The notes beneath the pieces were generated by a model. It had not been told where the DNA came from and did not search any database. It worked only from the letters and a program-made list of their open reading frames with translations. DNA of 64,000 bases from Gemmatimonadota bacterium (lineage in GTDB: Bacteria > Gemmatimonadota > Gemmatimonadetes > Gemmatimonadales > GWC2-71-9), in NCBI GenBank assembly GCA_003222195.1, contig QHVB01000036.1, positions 1 to 64,000 on the forward strand, read 5' to 3'. Position 1 is the first letter of the stretch. Each line of letters begins with the position of its first letter. This document shows, in pieces, positions 8,334-17,913 of this stretch. Made by a program: the position numbers and the translations under genes.

Positions 8334-9277
8334 CAGCGGGTCCCTCCGTGCTCTTCGAGGAAATCGACGAGACGCGCAAAGGGATCGAATCCCACGACGC
8401 GCGGCGCATCGGCGACGAAGTTGGACAAGGCATTGATGTCGTAGTAGTAGAGCCGGCCGTTGCGCTCATCGATCGCATACTCGATTCCGCCCACCTCGAT
8501 GCCGCACGCCGCCGCGATGCGCTCCACGTCGCGCACAACTTGCGACGGCGGCTCGTACCCCTCGACCCGCAGCCCATTGCGCGGTGCATCCACGGGACAG
8601 GCGCTGCGTACCAACTCGGCGCCCTCCGTCGTCTGGCACACATCGGCCGGGCAGAGATTGAAGGTCTCGCCCGACGAGTAGACACGAATCGCGTACAGAA
8701 AACGGCCGCCCAGTACCTCGACCCTGGTGATGCGGCCCTCTTCAGTCGGAATGAATTCCTGAACCAGAGCGGTGCGGTCGGGGCCCAGTTCGAGACTACC
8801 CGTCGCCGCGGCCGCACCGAGCTGCGCCGGGTTATCGAAGCGCTGCACGCCCGCACCGCTCCCGCCGACGTTTGGCTTCACGACGATGGGAAACTCGAGC
8901 CCCTCGGCCGCCGCCGCCGCGTCGGCGGGATCGTTGATGACGCGGGCCTGTGGGTACGGAAGACCCAGCTCGCGGAGCACGGATAGCTGCAACGCCTTGG
9001 ACGTCTCGGCCTGAAAAGCCCGGGTGCCGTTCACGACCCGCACGCCGTGGCGCTCGAGGTGTGCGAGAAAGTGATGCGTGTAGAACACCGCGTTTCCATG
9101 TCCGCGCAGCCAGGCGGATGGGCTCATCCGATTGAACACCAGGTCGTACGCCGGCCGCTCGCCCGGATCGAACGTATGACGCTCGGCATGCAGACGCGTG
9201 TACGGCGTCCCCCGGCGGTCGAGCTCCGCAAAGAGCGGCGTGAACCAGTGCGGATGCTCGTAGTAGATCCCGATCAT
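8333..9277 (-). CDS. ATP-grasp ligase (RimK/Ddl-like), substrate unknown
   Basis: 314-residue protein with an ATP-grasp fold, which forms an acyl-phosphate and joins a carboxylate to an amine or thiol. Seen: VVKPNVGGSGAGV (residues 132-144), the nucleotide loop with its Lys; LVQEFI (171-176); and a metal-binding end, IEYAID (265-270) with YYDINALSNF (278-287). The start ATG overlaps the reductase stop (ATGA) and its stop overlaps the monooxygenase start, so the three proteins are translationally coupled. An ATP-grasp enzyme between the two halves of a flavin monooxygenase system is not an arrangement I recognise. It may build or modify an amide that the monooxygenase then oxidises (inference). 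Confidence 0.85.
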   Translation of the reverse strand: MIGIYYEHPHWFTPLFAELDRRGTPYTRLHAERHTFDPGERPAYDLVFNRMSPSAWLRGHGNAVFYTHHFLAHLERHGVRVVNGTRAFQAETSKALQLSVLRELGLPYPQARVINDPADAAAAAEGLEFPIVVKPNVGGSGAGVQRFDNPAQLGAAAATGSLELGPDRTALVQEFIPTEEGRITRVEVLGGRFLYAIRVYSSGETFNLCPADVCQTTEGAELVRSACPVDAPRNGLRVEGYEPPSQVVRDVERIAAACGIEVGGIEYAIDERNGRLYYYDINALSNFVADAPRVVGFDPFARLVDFLEEHGGTR

Positions 9278-9801
9278 ATGGTCACCCCGGAGGCAAGCGA
9301 CGCCGCTTCGAGTGCCGCCCGTTCGATGCGCTCGACCAGGGCAGGCTCGGGAACGCCGGCGCGAAACTGCGCGTCGGTCCCATAGACGCCGGTAGCAACC
9401 ACCAGCGCGCCGACGCTCGCGAGCAGCGGCCGCAGACCGTGATCGACGGCGAGCAGATGAGTGGACCCTCCACCCGTGGCGATTGGAATGGCGACTTTCC
9501 GCGCGAGCGCATCTTGCGGCAGCAGATCGAAGAAGACCTTGAGGAGTCCGCTGTAGGTGGCGCGATAGATCGGAGTGCTCACGACCACAATTCCCGCATC
9601 GAGTACGCCCTGGATGGCGGCCGCCACCGCGGGGTCCTCGCGCCGGCCGAGTAGGGCGTCGGAGGGGAGCGCGGCGAGGTCGATCAGGCGGGACGGACCG
9701 GCAGCTTGCCGCTCGAGTGCCGCGAGTGCGAGCTCGAGCAGGGCACGCGATCGCGACGTCGCCTTCGGACTGCCCGACAACCCTATCACTGGTGCAGACA
9801 C
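9274..9801 (-). CDS. NADPH-dependent FMN reductase (SsuE/MsuE-like)
   Basis: Flavodoxin-fold reductase of 175 residues that supplies FMNH2 to a partner monooxygenase. The FMN phosphate loop is LSGSPKATSRSRAL (residues 8-21); STPIYRATYSGLLKVFFD (about 75-92) and PIATGGGSTHLLAVDHGLRPLL (about 104-125) are typical of SsuE/MsuE. The start is GTG 9801, chosen because a perfect AGGAGG lies five bases upstream. It leads the operon whose last gene is the flavin monooxygenase. Directly upstream of the ribosome binding site sits an intrinsic terminator structure, so expression probably depends on read-through. Confidence 0.9.
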   Translation of the reverse strand: MSAPVIGLSGSPKATSRSRALLELALAALERQAAGPSRLIDLAALPSDALLGRREDPAVAAAIQGVLDAGIVVVSTPIYRATYSGLLKVFFDLLPQDALARKVAIPIATGGGSTHLLAVDHGLRPLLASVGALVVATGVYGTDAQFRAGVPEPALVERIERAALEAASLASGVTI

Positions 9802-9812
9802 AATGCCTCCTC

Positions 9813-9857
9813 AAAAAGCGATCGACCGCGACTCGAAGCGTGGAGTCGCGGCCGATC
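9813..9857 (-). terminator. Intrinsic terminator or attenuator in the leader of the flavin operon
   Basis: Read on the reverse strand, a 15-bp stem with one G-T pair (arms 9843-9857 and 9820-9834, loop 9835-9842) is followed by GCTTTTTG. The T-run ends only a few bases before the AGGAGG of the FMN reductase gene, so no promoter fits in between. It may end the transketolase transcript, but it must also be passed by any transcript that makes the flavin operon. Confidence 0.75.
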
Positions 9858-9940
9858 GTGGTGCGTTTCTGGGTGGGGCCCGAGGCCCGGTGCTACCTCA
9901 TCTCATCCCGATACCGACGCGCCAGATCGTCCGCTCTCCA

Positions 9941-9974
9941 GGCAACACATGGAGCGGCAAACATGGCAACACAT
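9941..9974. repeat. Three short direct repeats in the leader of the flavin operon
   Basis: GGCAACACAT (9941-9950), GGCAAACAT (9956-9964) and GGCAACACAT (9965-9974) stand in tandem in the 206-bp gap between the transketolase and FMN reductase genes. They could be binding sites for a regulator or part of a folded leader RNA. No known riboswitch was recognised. Confidence 0.45.
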
Positions 9975-10007
9975 CAGCATCGTGAATGGCGTCATCGTTC
10001 GGGAAAC

Positions 10008-12020
10008 CTAGGCGAGGTCGGTGGCTTGTGCAACCACGGCGTCCACCGTCAGCCCGAACTCCTGGTAAATGCGCTGATAGGGCGCGGATTCTCCAAATCG
10101 TTCGATCCCCATGATGACGCCCTGGTTTTCCGGGACCCAGCGATACCAGGACTGTGGCGCCGCCGCTTCAACCGCGATCCGCGGCACGCCGGGCGGCAGC
10201 ACGGCTTCCCGGTAGTCCTGCTGTTGCTTGGCGAAGTACTCGAGACAGGGCATAGAGACTGCACGCGGCCGCCGGCCATCGGCCTTCAGCCTTTCGTACG
10301 CGCCGAGAATCAGCTCAACCTCTGATCCCGTCGCCATTAACACGACATCGGGGCGCGGCGAGTCGGCCAACACGTAGCCACCGCGATGCAGGCCAGCGGC
10401 GGGCGCGTATTTCGAGCGGTCGACCACCGTGATCTTCTGCCGCGTAAGGACGAGAGCCACGGGGCCGTTTCGATGTGCAATGGCCGCGCGCCACGCCTCA
10501 ACCACCTCGGTCGGATCCGACGGACGGATCACCGTCATGTTCGGAATCGCGCGTAGCGCCGCCAGCTGTTCGATCGGCTGATGCGTCGGTCCATCCTCAC
10601 CCAGGCCGATGGAATCGTGGGTAAAGACGTAAATCGGCTTGAGAGGGGTCAGCGCCGCCAGGCGAATCGATGGGCGCATGTAGTCGGAAAAGATGAGGAA
10701 CGTGCCACCGAACGGGATGAACCCGCCGTGCAGCGTGATCCCGTTCAATGCCGCGCCCATGCCGTGCTCGCGCACGCCGAAATGGAAATTGCGGCCGGTG
10801 CGCGCGGCCGCCGAGAAAACCCCACCGCCCTTGATTTCCGTGTTGTTCGAGCCCGTGAGGTCACCTGATCCGCCGATCAGCTCGGGAACCTTCGCGGCGA
10901 TGGCGTTCAACACCTTCCCCGACGCGGCCCGCGTGGCCTGCGCGTCCTTGGGTCCGAAGACTGGCAATGCCGCATCCCAACCGGCGGGTAGCTGCCCGGC
11001 GAGCCGGCGCTCCAGTTCCGTAGCGAGATCCGGATGGGCGCTGCGGTATCCATCCCACCTCTTCTGCCAGTCAGACTCGAGCCGCGCGCCGCGATCTTTC
11101 GCGCGACGCCAGTGCTCCAGCGCTTCCTCCGGCACGTAGAACGGTTCGAGCGAGGGCCAGCCCAAATTCTGCTTCGTGGCCTTCACTTCATCGACGCCCA
11201 GCGGCGCGCCATGCGCCTCCGCCGTGTCCTGCTTGTGCGGGCTCCCCCAGGCGATGTGAGTGCGCACGATGATCAGCGAGGGCCGATCCGTGACGCGCTT
11301 CGCCTGCGTGATCGCCGCGTCGATGGCGTCGAGGTCGTTGCCATCCTGAATGCGTTGGACGTGCCAGCCGTAGGCTTCGAAGCGTTTCGCAGTGTCGTCG
11401 GAGAATGCGAGGTCGGTGGAGCCGTCGATGGTGATGCGGTTGTCGTCGTAGAACCCGATCAGCTTGCCGAGCTTCAGGTGCCCAGCCAGCGAGCAGGCTT
11501 CGTGCGAGACGCCCTCCATCAGGTCGCCGTCCGAGGCGACAAAGTAGGTGTGGTGATCGATGATCGCATGACCGGGGCGATTGAACAGCGCCGCGAGCTG
11601 CGCCTCGGCGATCGCCATCCCGACGGCATTCCCCACGCCCTGCCCGAGCGGTCCTGTGGTCGCTTCGACGCCGGGTGTCACGCCATGCTCCGAGTGTCCC
11701 GGGGTGCGGCTGCCCCATTGCCGGAATTGCTTGATGTCGTCGAGCGTGAGGTCGTAGCCGGTGAGGTAGAGCACGCTGTAGAGCAGCATGCAGGCGTGAC
11801 CCGCCGACAACACAAAGCGATCGCGGTCCAGCCAATCGGGATTCGCGGGATTGTATCGCAGATGCCGCTGCCACAGCACATACGCGAGCGGTGCCAGCGC
11901 CATCGGCGTCCCCGGATGGCCGGACTCGGCTTGCTGCACGGCATCCATCGCGAGCGCGCGAACCGTATTGATGCAGAGTTGATCGAGCTCTCGCCCCACG
12001 CGCGTGACGGTCTCGGTCAT
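10008..12020 (-). CDS. tkt: Transketolase
   Basis: Thiamine-diphosphate enzyme of the pentose phosphate pathway, moving two-carbon units between sugar phosphates; cytoplasmic homodimer. The 670 residues match the usual length. Seen: the N-terminal ThDP-binding stretch with [10 protein letters not shown] and GPLGQG, the GDGxxxEG-type motif [14 protein letters not shown] followed by DDNRITIDG, and the central pyrimidine-domain motif [14 protein letters not shown] with the catalytic Glu. The start ATG 12020 overlaps the stop of the upstream small gene (ATGA). The terminator-like hairpin at 9813-9857 may end the transcript. Confidence 0.97.
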   Translation of the reverse strand: MTETVTRVGRELDQLCINTVRALAMDAVQQAESGHPGTPMALAPLAYVLWQRHLRYNPANPDWLDRDRFVLSAGHACMLLYSVLYLTGYDLTLDDIKQFRQWGSRTPGHSEHGVTPGVEATTGPLGQGVGNAVGMAIAEAQLAALFNRPGHAIIDHHTYFVASDGDLMEGVSHEACSLAGHLKLGKLIGFYDDNRITIDGSTDLAFSDDTAKRFEAYGWHVQRIQDGNDLDAIDAAITQAKRVTDRPSLIIVRTHIAWGSPHKQDTAEAHGAPLGVDEVKATKQNLGWPSLEPFYVPEEALEHWRRAKDRGARLESDWQKRWDGYRSAHPDLATELERRLAGQLPAGWDAALPVFGPKDAQATRAASGKVLNAIAAKVPELIGGSGDLTGSNNTEIKGGGVFSAAARTGRNFHFGVREHGMGAALNGITLHGGFIPFGGTFLIFSDYMRPSIRLAALTPLKPIYVFTHDSIGLGEDGPTHQPIEQLAALRAIPNMTVIRPSDPTEVVEAWRAAIAHRNGPVALVLTRQKITVVDRSKYAPAAGLHRGGYVLADSPRPDVVLMATGSEVELILGAYERLKADGRRPRAVSMPCLEYFAKQQQDYREAVLPPGVPRIAVEAAAPQSWYRWVPENQGVIMGIERFGESAPYQRIYQEFGLTVDAVVAQATDLA

Positions 12021-12337
12021 AGCAATCCGGACTTTGCCGCCTGCCAGAGTTTGGTCAGTCGATCGAAACCGCCTACCAGCAGCTCGACTTGCTGCGGTGA
12101 GGGCGACGCCTGTGCGGCGATCTTCAATTCCTCGACCAGCCTCGGCATCTCTTTCCGGCCCTGCTTCGCGCTCTCCGTTCCGATCTGCGTCAGGAGATCC
12201 AGGATTTTCTGCCGCGCGGCGGCATCCTTGGGAACCTGCCACAAATACTCAGCCGTCTCTTTGCCGTCGGCACACATCTGGCCGAGCGCGTCGAGCAACG
12301 GCCGACGCGATGGGCGGGGCGCTTTGGGATCATTCAT
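12017..12337 (-). CDS. Small helical protein coupled to transketolase (106 aa)
   Basis: Unrecognised 106-residue soluble protein starting [19 protein letters not shown]. It is predicted mostly helical, without signal peptide or membrane segment, and ends [15 protein letters not shown]. Its stop overlaps the transketolase start, so the two are made together. No catalytic motif is visible. A role as a small regulator or partner of the downstream enzyme is only suggested by position. Confidence 0.65.
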   Translation of the reverse strand: MNDPKAPRPSRRPLLDALGQMCADGKETAEYLWQVPKDAAARQKILDLLTQIGTESAKQGRKEMPRLVEELKIAAQASPSPQQVELLVGGFDRLTKLWQAAKSGLL

Positions 12338-12356
12338 TGGAGCACATAATCTAACA

Positions 12357-12385
12357 TTGCCTGCCGCTTTGAATGACTCTAGCTT
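12357..12385 (+). promoter_or_regulatory. Promoter for the TolB-like gene
   Basis: TTGCCT (12357-12362), 17-bp spacer, TAGCTT (12380-12385). The start site would lie about three bases before ATG 12395, so the mRNA would be nearly leaderless. The divergent gene starts at 12337, only 57 bp away. Confidence 0.5.
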
Positions 12386-12394
12386 GCGAGTCCC

Positions 12395-13414
12395 ATGATA
12401 CCGTTTCTGCTTCCGATCCTCCTCCAGACCGTTCAGACCGTTCCCGCCGATTCCGGCGAGGTGCACCTCCGCAATATCCGGCAGCTCACCTTCGGCGGGC
12501 AAAACGCCGAAGCGTATTTCTCGCGCTCGGGACGCCAGATCATCTTGCAACGTACGGAAGCGGACTCCGGCTGCGACCAGGAGTTCGTGATGAACGTCGA
12601 CGGGACGGGTCTGCACCGCGTCTCGAGCGGGAAGGGCCGCACGACCTGCGGCTACTTCTTTGCCGACGACCGCCGCATTTTCTATGCGACGACGGAGCAT
12701 GCCGGCGCGGCGTGCCCGCCGCGTCCCGACTACTCCAAGGGATACGTGTGGGCGTTGTTCAACTACGACATCTACGTCGCGAATGCGGATGGCAGTGGCG
12801 CCCGGCGGATCACCGAAAACCCAGGCTATGACGCCGAAGGCACCCTCTCACCGGACGGCAAGACGATCGTTTTCACGTCGCTGCGAGACGGCGACCTGGA
12901 CATCTACACGATGGATCTGGATGGCAAGGACCTGAAGCGCCTGACACACACCCTCGGCTACGATGGCGGTCCGTTCTTTTCGCCTGATGGCAAGCAGATC
13001 GTCTATCGGGCCTGGCATCCACAGACGGCGACAGACTCGTCGGACTACCGCGCGCTGATCGCCCAGAACCTGGTGCGTCCGGTGCGCATGGACATCTGGG
13101 TGATGGACGCCGACGGCTCACATCAACGGCAAGTCACGAACCTCGGCGGCGCCAGCTTCGCGCCGTATTTCCACCCCAATGGCAAGCGCATCATCTTCGC
13201 TTCGAACTATAAGAATCCCCGTTCCCGCAACTTCGATCTGTATCTCGTGAACAACGACGGCTCGGGACTCGAGCAAATCACGACCAGCCCCGAGTTCGAC
13301 GCCTTCCCCATGTTTTCGCCGGACGGCAAACAGCTCGTCTGGGCCTCGAATCGCAACGGCAAGGTGCAGGGCGAGACGAACATCTTTATCGCCGACTGGA
13401 TCGAGGCGCCGTGA
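12395..13414 (+). CDS. Secreted TolB/PD40-type beta-propeller protein
   Basis: 339 residues. After a short hydrophobic N-terminus (MIPFLLPILLQTVQT, probable signal peptide) come at least five WD40-like PD40 blades. These are marked by repeats such as TLSPDGKTIVFTSLRDGDLDIYTM, FFSPDGKQIVYRA, YFHPNGKRIIFASN and MFSPDGKQLVWASN, each followed by a D-G-S/K strand and an R-x-L/I-T motif. Such propellers bind proteins or peptides in the periplasm; no enzyme site is visible. A second secreted-type feature is the pair of Cys at GCDQEF and TTCGYF. It is translationally coupled to lepB by a GTGA overlap. Confidence 0.85.
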   Translation: MIPFLLPILLQTVQTVPADSGEVHLRNIRQLTFGGQNAEAYFSRSGRQIILQRTEADSGCDQEFVMNVDGTGLHRVSSGKGRTTCGYFFADDRRIFYATTEHAGAACPPRPDYSKGYVWALFNYDIYVANADGSGARRITENPGYDAEGTLSPDGKTIVFTSLRDGDLDIYTMDLDGKDLKRLTHTLGYDGGPFFSPDGKQIVYRAWHPQTATDSSDYRALIAQNLVRPVRMDIWVMDADGSHQRQVTNLGGASFAPYFHPNGKRIIFASNYKNPRSRNFDLYLVNNDGSGLEQITTSPEFDAFPMFSPDGKQLVWASNRNGKVQGETNIFIADWIEAP

Positions 13415-14136
13415 CCGCCCCGCCTGCACCGCCTCCCAAGAAGACCGCAAAGGAAGAAGCGATCGCCTGGCTGAAGGCGATCGGCTCGGCGCTGTTGATC
13501 TGGATCGTCTTGCGGTCATACCTCGTGGAGGCCTTCCGGATTCCGTCGGCGAGCATGGAGAACACGCTGCTCGTCGGCGATTTCCTCTTCGTCAACAAGG
13601 CGGCGTTCGGCGGCGAGCTCGAGATACCGCTCATCGGCATTCACTGCTGCCGGCTCCCGGCCTTCGGGACACCACACCGGGACGAGGTGATCGTGTTCCG
13701 GTCGGTGGAGGACTCGACTCCCGATCTCAACATCGTGAAACGCCTGATCGGCATGCCCGGCGACACGTTGCAGATGGTCCACGACACCGTCACTCGCAAC
13801 GGCCAGCGCCTCGACGAGCCGTATGCGTTGCACACGGCGCTGACGCCTCCCGACGATCAGCAGTACCGCGGCCAAATCAGGGCGCTGCAGCTGCCACAGT
13901 ACGTGGGCCGGAACCCCGATCGCTATAACCCGACGACGCACGACTGGGGGCCGATCGTCGTGCCGCTGGAGCACTATTGGGTAATGGGAGACAACCGGGA
14001 CGAGTCCTACGACAGCCGGTTCTGGGGATTTCTGCCGCGCGACCACATCCGCGGTCGCCCGCTGTTCATCTACATGAGTGTCGCGACGCACCCGTTCCGG
14101 ATTCGCTGGAACAGGCTATTCCGCCACCCAGGCTGA
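13411..14136 (+). CDS. lepB: Signal peptidase I
   Basis: Inner-membrane serine protease that removes signal peptides from exported proteins. One N-terminal membrane segment (about residues 23-40) is followed by box B with the catalytic Ser48 in RIPSASMENTL, box C/D with the catalytic Lys110 in VKRLIGMPGD, and box E GDNRDESYDSRFWGF. Length 241 is usual. The start is GTG 13411, overlapping the stop of the propeller gene. It converges with infA two bases after its end. Confidence 0.96.
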   Translation: MTAPPAPPPKKTAKEEAIAWLKAIGSALLIWIVLRSYLVEAFRIPSASMENTLLVGDFLFVNKAAFGGELEIPLIGIHCCRLPAFGTPHRDEVIVFRSVEDSTPDLNIVKRLIGMPGDTLQMVHDTVTRNGQRLDEPYALHTALTPPDDQQYRGQIRALQLPQYVGRNPDRYNPTTHDWGPIVVPLEHYWVMGDNRDESYDSRFWGFLPRDHIRGRPLFIYMSVATHPFRIRWNRLFRHPG

Positions 14137-14137
14137 C

Positions 14138-14353
14138 CTATTTGTATCGGTAGGTAATGCGACCGCGCGTCAGGTCGTAGGGAGAGAGATCGACAGCGAC
14201 GCGATCGCCCTGCAAGATGCGAATGTAATTCTTGCGCATCTTCCCGCTCACGTACGCCAAGACTTCATGTCCATTTTCGAGTTTTACGCGGAACGTCGTG
14301 TTCGGCAGAACTTCGGTGACGGTCCCCATCATCTGTATGGCGTCACCAGCCAC
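14138..14353 (-). CDS. infA: Translation initiation factor IF-1
   Basis: OB-fold protein of 71 residues that binds the ribosomal A site during initiation. The sequence [37 protein letters not shown] and the end RGRITYRYK is typical and full length. It is not in a ribosomal-protein operon here; its neighbour upstream is a small zinc-ribbon gene. Confidence 0.97.
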   Translation of the reverse strand: MAGDAIQMMGTVTEVLPNTTFRVKLENGHEVLAYVSGKMRKNYIRILQGDRVAVDLSPYDLTRGRITYRYK

Positions 14354-14365
14354 GGGTACTCTCCC

Positions 14366-14632
14366 TCATATGCTCCTTGGATCCATGGTGGCGTCGCGCG
14401 GCGGCTCCATCCCCCGCGTGATGTAGAACGCGTGGCGGCTACAGGCCGCGCACGTGAGTGTGATCCGTTCCGACGCGAACAGCTCCCCGGGTCGCAAGCC
14501 GCGCCGTCGCGGAGAACGCTGGATCGTGCGAGTCCCGCAGGAAGGGCACACGAGTGGCTCATGCGCTCGGTCCGCTGCGATGAGCGCCAAAGCTTCCGGC
14601 GCCCGATACTCCTTGATCCCGCGTCTGCCCAC
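14366..14632 (-). CDS. Small zinc-ribbon protein (88 aa)
   Basis: Starts at GTG 14632 with GAGGGGAG upstream. CPSC (about residues 29-32) and CAAC (about 61-64) form a likely zinc ribbon; the rest is basic (RTIQRSPRRRG). This suggests nucleic-acid or ribosome binding. It lies 12 bases upstream of infA on the same strand, so co-transcription is likely. The family is not recognised. Confidence 0.6.
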   Translation of the reverse strand: MGRRGIKEYRAPEALALIAADRAHEPLVCPSCGTRTIQRSPRRRGLRPGELFASERITLTCAACSRHAFYITRGMEPPRDATMDPRSI

Positions 14633-14710
14633 GGCGACTCCCCTCGGGTGAAATCTACACTACCCTGGTCGTGACGCACTTCCCCGAAGGAAGCCGGTAA
14701 CCGTCAATTC

Positions 14711-14739
14711 TTGACGGGTTCGGGGGGGTCGTGTACCTT
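14711..14739 (+). promoter_or_regulatory. Promoter for the Lys-tail protein gene
   Basis: TTGACG (14711-14716), 17-bp spacer, TACCTT (14734-14739). The start site would be near 14746, which argues for ATG 14764 and against GTG 14731 as start of the next gene. Confidence 0.55.
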
Positions 14740-14763
14740 GCCGCCACCTTAACCACCCCTGTC

Positions 14764-15063
14764 ATGCCAGCCGAGCTCGGTGGTTCGCAAATCTCGTCGT
14801 TACTCGAAGCCCTTCCCGGCATCGCCAGCGTCTTGCGCAGTCCGGTGGCGGACGCGCTCATCAAGGCGATGCGGAGCGCGGCCGGCTTGGCCGACTTTAC
14901 GCCTGAAGATGCGGAAGAGCTGGTCCGCTACGCCGTGCGGCGCGGGCTCATCGGGCCCGACGAAGGGGACCGCGTACTCGCGGAAGTGCAAGAGGGGCTG
15001 CGCAAGAAGAAGCCGGTCGCCGTGAAGAAGGCCCCGGCCAAGAAGAAGAAAAGCCACCGCTAG
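14764..15063 (+). CDS. Small helical protein with lysine-rich tail (99 aa)
   Basis: Unrecognised cytoplasmic protein. Residues 1-80 are acidic to neutral and helical ([45 protein letters not shown]), ending in a histone-like tail [19 protein letters not shown]. Such tails often contact DNA or RNA. The start was set by the promoter just upstream. It converges with the chemoreceptor gene, overlapping by four bases. Confidence 0.6.
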   Translation: MPAELGGSQISSLLEALPGIASVLRSPVADALIKAMRSAAGLADFTPEDAEELVRYAVRRGLIGPDEGDRVLAEVQEGLRKKKPVAVKKAPAKKKKSHR

Positions 15064-16730
15064 ATCCGGAAGCCGCGGACCAACCCGCGCAGTTTCTCGG
15101 CCGCCTGGAGCAGCGTTCCGGCGGCCGCTGCCATTTCCTGGGTGGACGCGCCTTGTTGCTGGGTCGCAGCGGTGACCTGCTCGGCGCTCGACGCGTGCGA
15201 AACCGCCCGGCTGACGACGTGCTGCGCCTGCGCACCCAGCTGCTCGGTGACGCCGCGATTCTCGTGCGCCGCCCGCGTTACGCGCCCGGCGGCCTGTTCG
15301 ACCTGCGCGATGGCCGCGACGATTTCCGTGAGCCCGCGGGCGGCGCCCTCGGCGACCGATTCGATGCCGCGCACCTTCGCCTGGCCGACCGCCATGGTGG
15401 CGGTGACTCCCTCGACCTGTTCGCGAATCACGCGCGTAGTGCGCGCGACGTCCTCGGCAGCCCGCGAGGATTCGTCCGCCAGCTGACGCACCTCCTCGGC
15501 GACGACGGCGAAGCCGCGCCCGTGCTCGCCGGCGCGCGCCGCTTCGATCGCCGCATTCAGCGCCAGCAGATTCGTCTGCGAGGAGATTCGCTTGATCAGG
15601 TCCACAAAATCGTCGATGGCCGTGCTTTGCTGGGCCAGCTGCGTCACCTCCGTACCGGTCGTGCGCACGACTTCGCGGACGTCCAATAGCGTGTTCCCCG
15701 CGGCCGCGATGTCGTTGCGATGGCGGTCTGCCACGGTGCGGATTTCCTCGCCCAGCCGGGCGACATGGGACGCCGCGTCGGCCATCTCCGCCGTCGTCTT
15801 CCGTTGCTGTTCCAATGCGGATTGGGTCGCGTTCAGCTCGTTGCGCTGATTCTCCGCGCCGCTCGAGATCTCCAACATGGCGCTGGAAACCTGACTCGAC
15901 GACGCGGCGAGCTCTTCACTGATCGCCGAGAGATCGCTCGCCGAGGCCGCGATCTTGTCGGCCGCCCCGACGACTTCGGCGACGATGCCCCGCAGCTTCT
16001 CTCCCATGAGGCGCATGGCGTCGGCGAGCACCTGGAATTCGCGCGGCATTCGCCCTGTCGTCACGGGACGCAGATCGCCGCTGCCGAATCGCTCCGCCGC
16101 CGTCACCAGGCGGATCAGCGGGCCCTCCACCCACCGCAGCGTGAAGACGCCGACCACGGTGCCGATGATGGCCGTGGCGATCAGGACCAGCCAGAGCACG
16201 ATCTGGCGCTGGCGCGCGAGGGCCGCCAGCCGTTGGCCCGCGGCGCCCGCCTTATCCGACTGCCGCGCCGACAGGTCGCGCACCAGCCGCGTCAATTCGG
16301 TTACCGGCGCGCGTACCCCGACTATCAGCGCCTGCGCGTCGCGCGTGTGGCCCACGTCGGTTTCGGCATGCGCGAGGGAGTAGTCGACGTGGATCTCCGA
16401 CTGCAGCTGCTTGATGCGGTTCACGGTGATGCGCTCGGCCTCGCTCAGGCCTGAAAGCGCGTCGAGCCGCTTCTGGTAACTGAATGCCGTGTCGGCCGCA
16501 CCCTGAAACTGGTCGCGCGCCTGCTCAGCCGCGCGGATCTCGTCGAACACCGCCGTGACCAGGCCGTTGCCGATCTCGCTCGACGCGCGCAAATGCTCGA
16601 TTTCGAGCGCCAGGGAGGTCCGCAATGTCGCCAGCGCCGTCACGCCGACCACGGCCGCGACCACCAGCCCGGCGAGCAGGCCGGACAGCCCCAGGATGAT
16701 CCGCCACCGGATCGTGTCGACCGAGCTCAT
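15060..16730 (-). CDS. Methyl-accepting chemotaxis protein coupled to a binding protein
   Basis: 556-residue inner-membrane chemoreceptor. TM1 spans about residues 10-34 and TM2 about 177-199, with a helical periplasmic domain between them (a four-helix-bundle type, no Cache motif seen). The HAMP domain covers about 200-252. The signalling domain has the highly conserved hairpin tip [21 protein letters not shown] (about 381-401) that contacts CheA/CheW. No CheR-tethering pentapeptide is present at the C-terminus, which ends [10 protein letters not shown]. The start ATG 16730 overlaps the stop of the binding-protein gene. That suggests the receptor reads the ligand-loaded binding protein (inference). 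No other che gene is in the window. Confidence 0.93.
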   Translation of the reverse strand: MSSVDTIRWRIILGLSGLLAGLVVAAVVGVTALATLRTSLALEIEHLRASSEIGNGLVTAVFDEIRAAEQARDQFQGAADTAFSYQKRLDALSGLSEAERITVNRIKQLQSEIHVDYSLAHAETDVGHTRDAQALIVGVRAPVTELTRLVRDLSARQSDKAGAAGQRLAALARQRQIVLWLVLIATAIIGTVVGVFTLRWVEGPLIRLVTAAERFGSGDLRPVTTGRMPREFQVLADAMRLMGEKLRGIVAEVVGAADKIAASASDLSAISEELAASSSQVSSAMLEISSGAENQRNELNATQSALEQQRKTTAEMADAASHVARLGEEIRTVADRHRNDIAAAGNTLLDVREVVRTTGTEVTQLAQQSTAIDDFVDLIKRISSQTNLLALNAAIEAARAGEHGRGFAVVAEEVRQLADESSRAAEDVARTTRVIREQVEGVTATMAVGQAKVRGIESVAEGAARGLTEIVAAIAQVEQAAGRVTRAAHENRGVTEQLGAQAQHVVSRAVSHASSAEQVTAATQQQGASTQEMAAAAGTLLQAAEKLRGLVRGFRI

Positions 16731-17848
16731 TGGCCCGGTTCCGGGATCAGTTGTCCCTCCCGCACCGTGCCGATGACGACCGATTTCGCCGGGACGTCGC
16801 CGTGCGCATCGAACGCGATCCTGCCGGTCACGCCTTCGAACGCTCGCAGATCGCTGCCGACGCGCGCCAGGCGGTCGCGAACGGCCCGGCGATTCGGACC
16901 GGTGTCCCTGAGGACGCTGGCGAGCAGATAGACGATGTCGTACGTCGTGGCGCCGCGGTGGTCTGGCCGCTCCCCGGCGTAGGAGCGCGCGTACGCCGCG
17001 ACGAACTGCGCGTTGCGGTCCCCCGTCTGGTCCACGAGGTAAGCGACGGACATCCGGACGCCCTCGGCCAATGGACCGTTCTTCTCGATGCCGCTGAGCG
17101 CGTCGCCGCCAAGCGTCGTCCAGTGCACCCCGGCCCGTCCCATCTCCCGCAGGGCAAGCATCGCACCGCCAAGATCGGTAGCAAGCATGAGGGCATCGAC
17201 GCCACCCGACTGCCGCAGCCGGGACACGTACGGCTCGAGGCTCGACGTCGTGGAGAGCATCGGGTCCTCTTCTATCACGTCGCCACCCAACCGCCTGAAC
17301 TCGGTCGCAAAGCTGAGCCGCAGGCCCCGGCCGTAGTCGTCGTCGAGGTAAATCACCCCGACCCGACGCGCGTTCAGCATCCGGCGGGCGTAGCGGGCGA
17401 GCTGCGCGCCGTGGCTCAAGTCGCTGGGACATGCTCGGAAGACGAAGGGATTGATTCCCGACAAGTCGGGACTCGACGCCGAAGGCGAGATCATCACGAG
17501 GGGACGACGGGCCTCGCCGTAGATGCGTCCCGCGGCCAGGGAGGCGCTCGAGTTGAGATGGCCGATGACCGCGACGACCGACGGATCGTCGGACAGCTGC
17601 TGCGCGATGCGAATTGCGACTTCGGGGCGGCCGCTGTCGTCCATGATACGCAGCGCCAGCGGCTGGCCGCGGATTCCCCCGTGCGCGTTGATTTCTTTGA
17701 CGGCCAGCTCAGCGGCGTGCCGCATGGAGACGCCACGCGGCTGGGAGAAGGGTCCAGCGAGTCCGAGAACAATCGGTTCTCGGCTGCTGGCACCGGTGCA
17801 GGCGGTAACCGAGAGAATCGCGGCGAGAAAAGCCCGGCACCAGCGCAT
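16727..17848 (-). CDS. LivJ-like periplasmic ligand-binding lipoprotein
   Basis: 373-residue solute-binding protein of the branched-chain amino acid type (Peripla_BP_6). The N-terminus AAILSVTAC is a lipobox, so it is probably lipid-anchored at Cys17. Typical motifs: [51 protein letters not shown] and [14 protein letters not shown]. No ABC permease or ATPase gene is nearby. The only partner is the chemoreceptor joined by an ATGA overlap, which points to sensing rather than uptake. The ligand is unknown. Confidence 0.9.
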   Translation of the reverse strand: MRWCRAFLAAILSVTACTGASSREPIVLGLAGPFSQPRGVSMRHAAELAVKEINAHGGIRGQPLALRIMDDSGRPEVAIRIAQQLSDDPSVVAVIGHLNSSASLAAGRIYGEARRPLVMISPSASSPDLSGINPFVFRACPSDLSHGAQLARYARRMLNARRVGVIYLDDDYGRGLRLSFATEFRRLGGDVIEEDPMLSTTSSLEPYVSRLRQSGGVDALMLATDLGGAMLALREMGRAGVHWTTLGGDALSGIEKNGPLAEGVRMSVAYLVDQTGDRNAQFVAAYARSYAGERPDHRGATTYDIVYLLASVLRDTGPNRRAVRDRLARVGSDLRAFEGVTGRIAFDAHGDVPAKSVVIGTVREGQLIPEPGQ

Positions 17849-17913
17849 GAGCGGGCAAGGTTAAGCCTGCGAATGGGATAGCGCAATATCCACGCGCTTT
17901 CCACATTACGTGC

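Noticed and set aside
9880-9905. T-box-like core on the reverse strand
   Set aside because: Only partial similarity, and no specifier loop or anti-terminator was found; the genes are not aminoacyl-tRNA synthetases or amino-acid genes.
14731-14763. Upstream GTG start for the Lys-tail protein
   Set aside because: It lies before the predicted transcription start of the TTGACG/TACCTT promoter and adds a run unlike the rest of the protein.
15060-17432. 790-codon chemoreceptor ORF
   Set aside because: The N-terminal 230 residues are an out-of-frame shadow of the binding-protein gene; ATG 16730 gives a normal chemoreceptor.
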